DNA of 5,125 bases, taken from the NCBI GenBank assembly GCA_017646485.1, contig JAGCML010000217.1:1-5125 (forward strand). Direction: 5' to 3'. The stretch is from Kiritimatiellia bacterium (GTDB lineage Bacteria; Verrucomicrobiota; Kiritimatiellia; RFP12; DVOR01). Both the position numbers and the translations under genes were made by a program. Shown here in pieces: positions 4,968 through 5,125 of this stretch. The stretch's first letter is position 1; every line of letters begins with the position of its first letter. The notes under the pieces were generated by a model. It was not told where the DNA came from. It saw only the letters and a list, made by a program, of their open reading frames with translations, and made no database searches.

Positions 4968-5125
4968 TCAGAAGTCGCAGAAGTCTTGTAGCCTGCTCAA
5001 AATGGGCACATCTCCGTGCTCCGCTATCGTGCGCTTATTCGGCCTCCAAACTTTAAACTCTGCACGCTTGGGCGCATTTGTGGGGCTCAAGAGAGTAATT
5101 GTGTAGCCGTGAATTAACAAAGCAC
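4968..5125 (-). CDS. Possible C-terminus of an unrecognised protein (runs off right edge)
   Basis: A minus-strand frame stays open from the right edge for 51 codons and ends at TGA (4970-4968), followed two codons later by an in-frame TAG. The visible tail includes AEFKVWRPNKRTIAEHGDVP and ends LQDFCDF. Its composition is protein-like and it lies on the same strand as all other genes, but I recognise no domain. An open stretch of 51 codons is not rare by chance, and the opposite strand also has an open frame over 4963-5103. It could therefore be non-coding or a gene remnant. If real, it ends about 390 bp before trxA, with the repeat modules in between. Confidence 0.35.
   Translation of the reverse strand, partial: ALLIHGYTITLLSPTNAPKRAEFKVWRPNKRTIAEHGDVPILSRLQDFCDF

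Noticed and set aside
4944..4968. Possible plus-strand terminator: ATGTG/CACAT stem followed by TTTTTT
   Set aside because: The stem has only 5 AT-containing pairs, a 3-nt gap before the T-run, and no plus-strand gene lies upstream.

Overview
The window reads as an ordinary bacterial chromosome segment of moderate GC. Every supported gene lies on the minus strand, so transcription runs from right to left. The organism is probably Gram-negative, because one product has a cleavable signal peptide, a coiled coil and a LysM domain, which suits a periplasmic or envelope protein. The Rpe start and the repeat-rich intergenic region fit a PVC-group bacterium (for example Kiritimatiellota, Lentisphaerota or Verrucomicrobiota), but I hold that assignment with low confidence.

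Layout in the direction of transcription. At the right edge (4968-5125) an open frame ends in tandem in-frame stops and may be the C-terminus of an unrecognised protein. A gene-free stretch follows (4582-4967). It holds two tandem composite repeat modules of about 106 and 127 bp, each with a palindrome of different sequence between shared ends, some short tandem repeats, and the thioredoxin promoter with an extended -10 inside an inverted repeat. Next comes a classical thioredoxin (trxA, 4258-4581), closed by a strong intrinsic terminator at 4207-4246. Directly behind the terminator starts a secreted coiled-coil/LysM protein (3659-4198). Then come two tandem paralogous Na+/phosphate cotransporter-family proteins with C-terminal PhoU-like domains (1890-3611 and 87-1826). 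The 5' end of ribulose-phosphate 3-epimerase (rpe, 1-64) runs off the left edge.

The LysM gene, both transporters and rpe are separated by only 47, 63 and 22 bp, with no terminator visible between them, so they look like one transcription unit. The transporters are expected to move inorganic phosphate across the inner membrane with Na+ coupling. The PhoU-like tails suggest regulation by phosphate status. Rpe uses sugar phosphates in the pentose phosphate pathway, so a loose phosphate/sugar-phosphate theme is possible.

I see no clear novel defence or mobile system. The points most worth a second look are: the upstream transporter has lost the QSSS signature in its first repeat (QASA) while keeping it in the second; the paired repeat modules preserve palindromy but not stem sequence; the terminator sits only 8 bp from the LysM start codon; and a perfect 19-bp tandem duplication lies between the two transporters.
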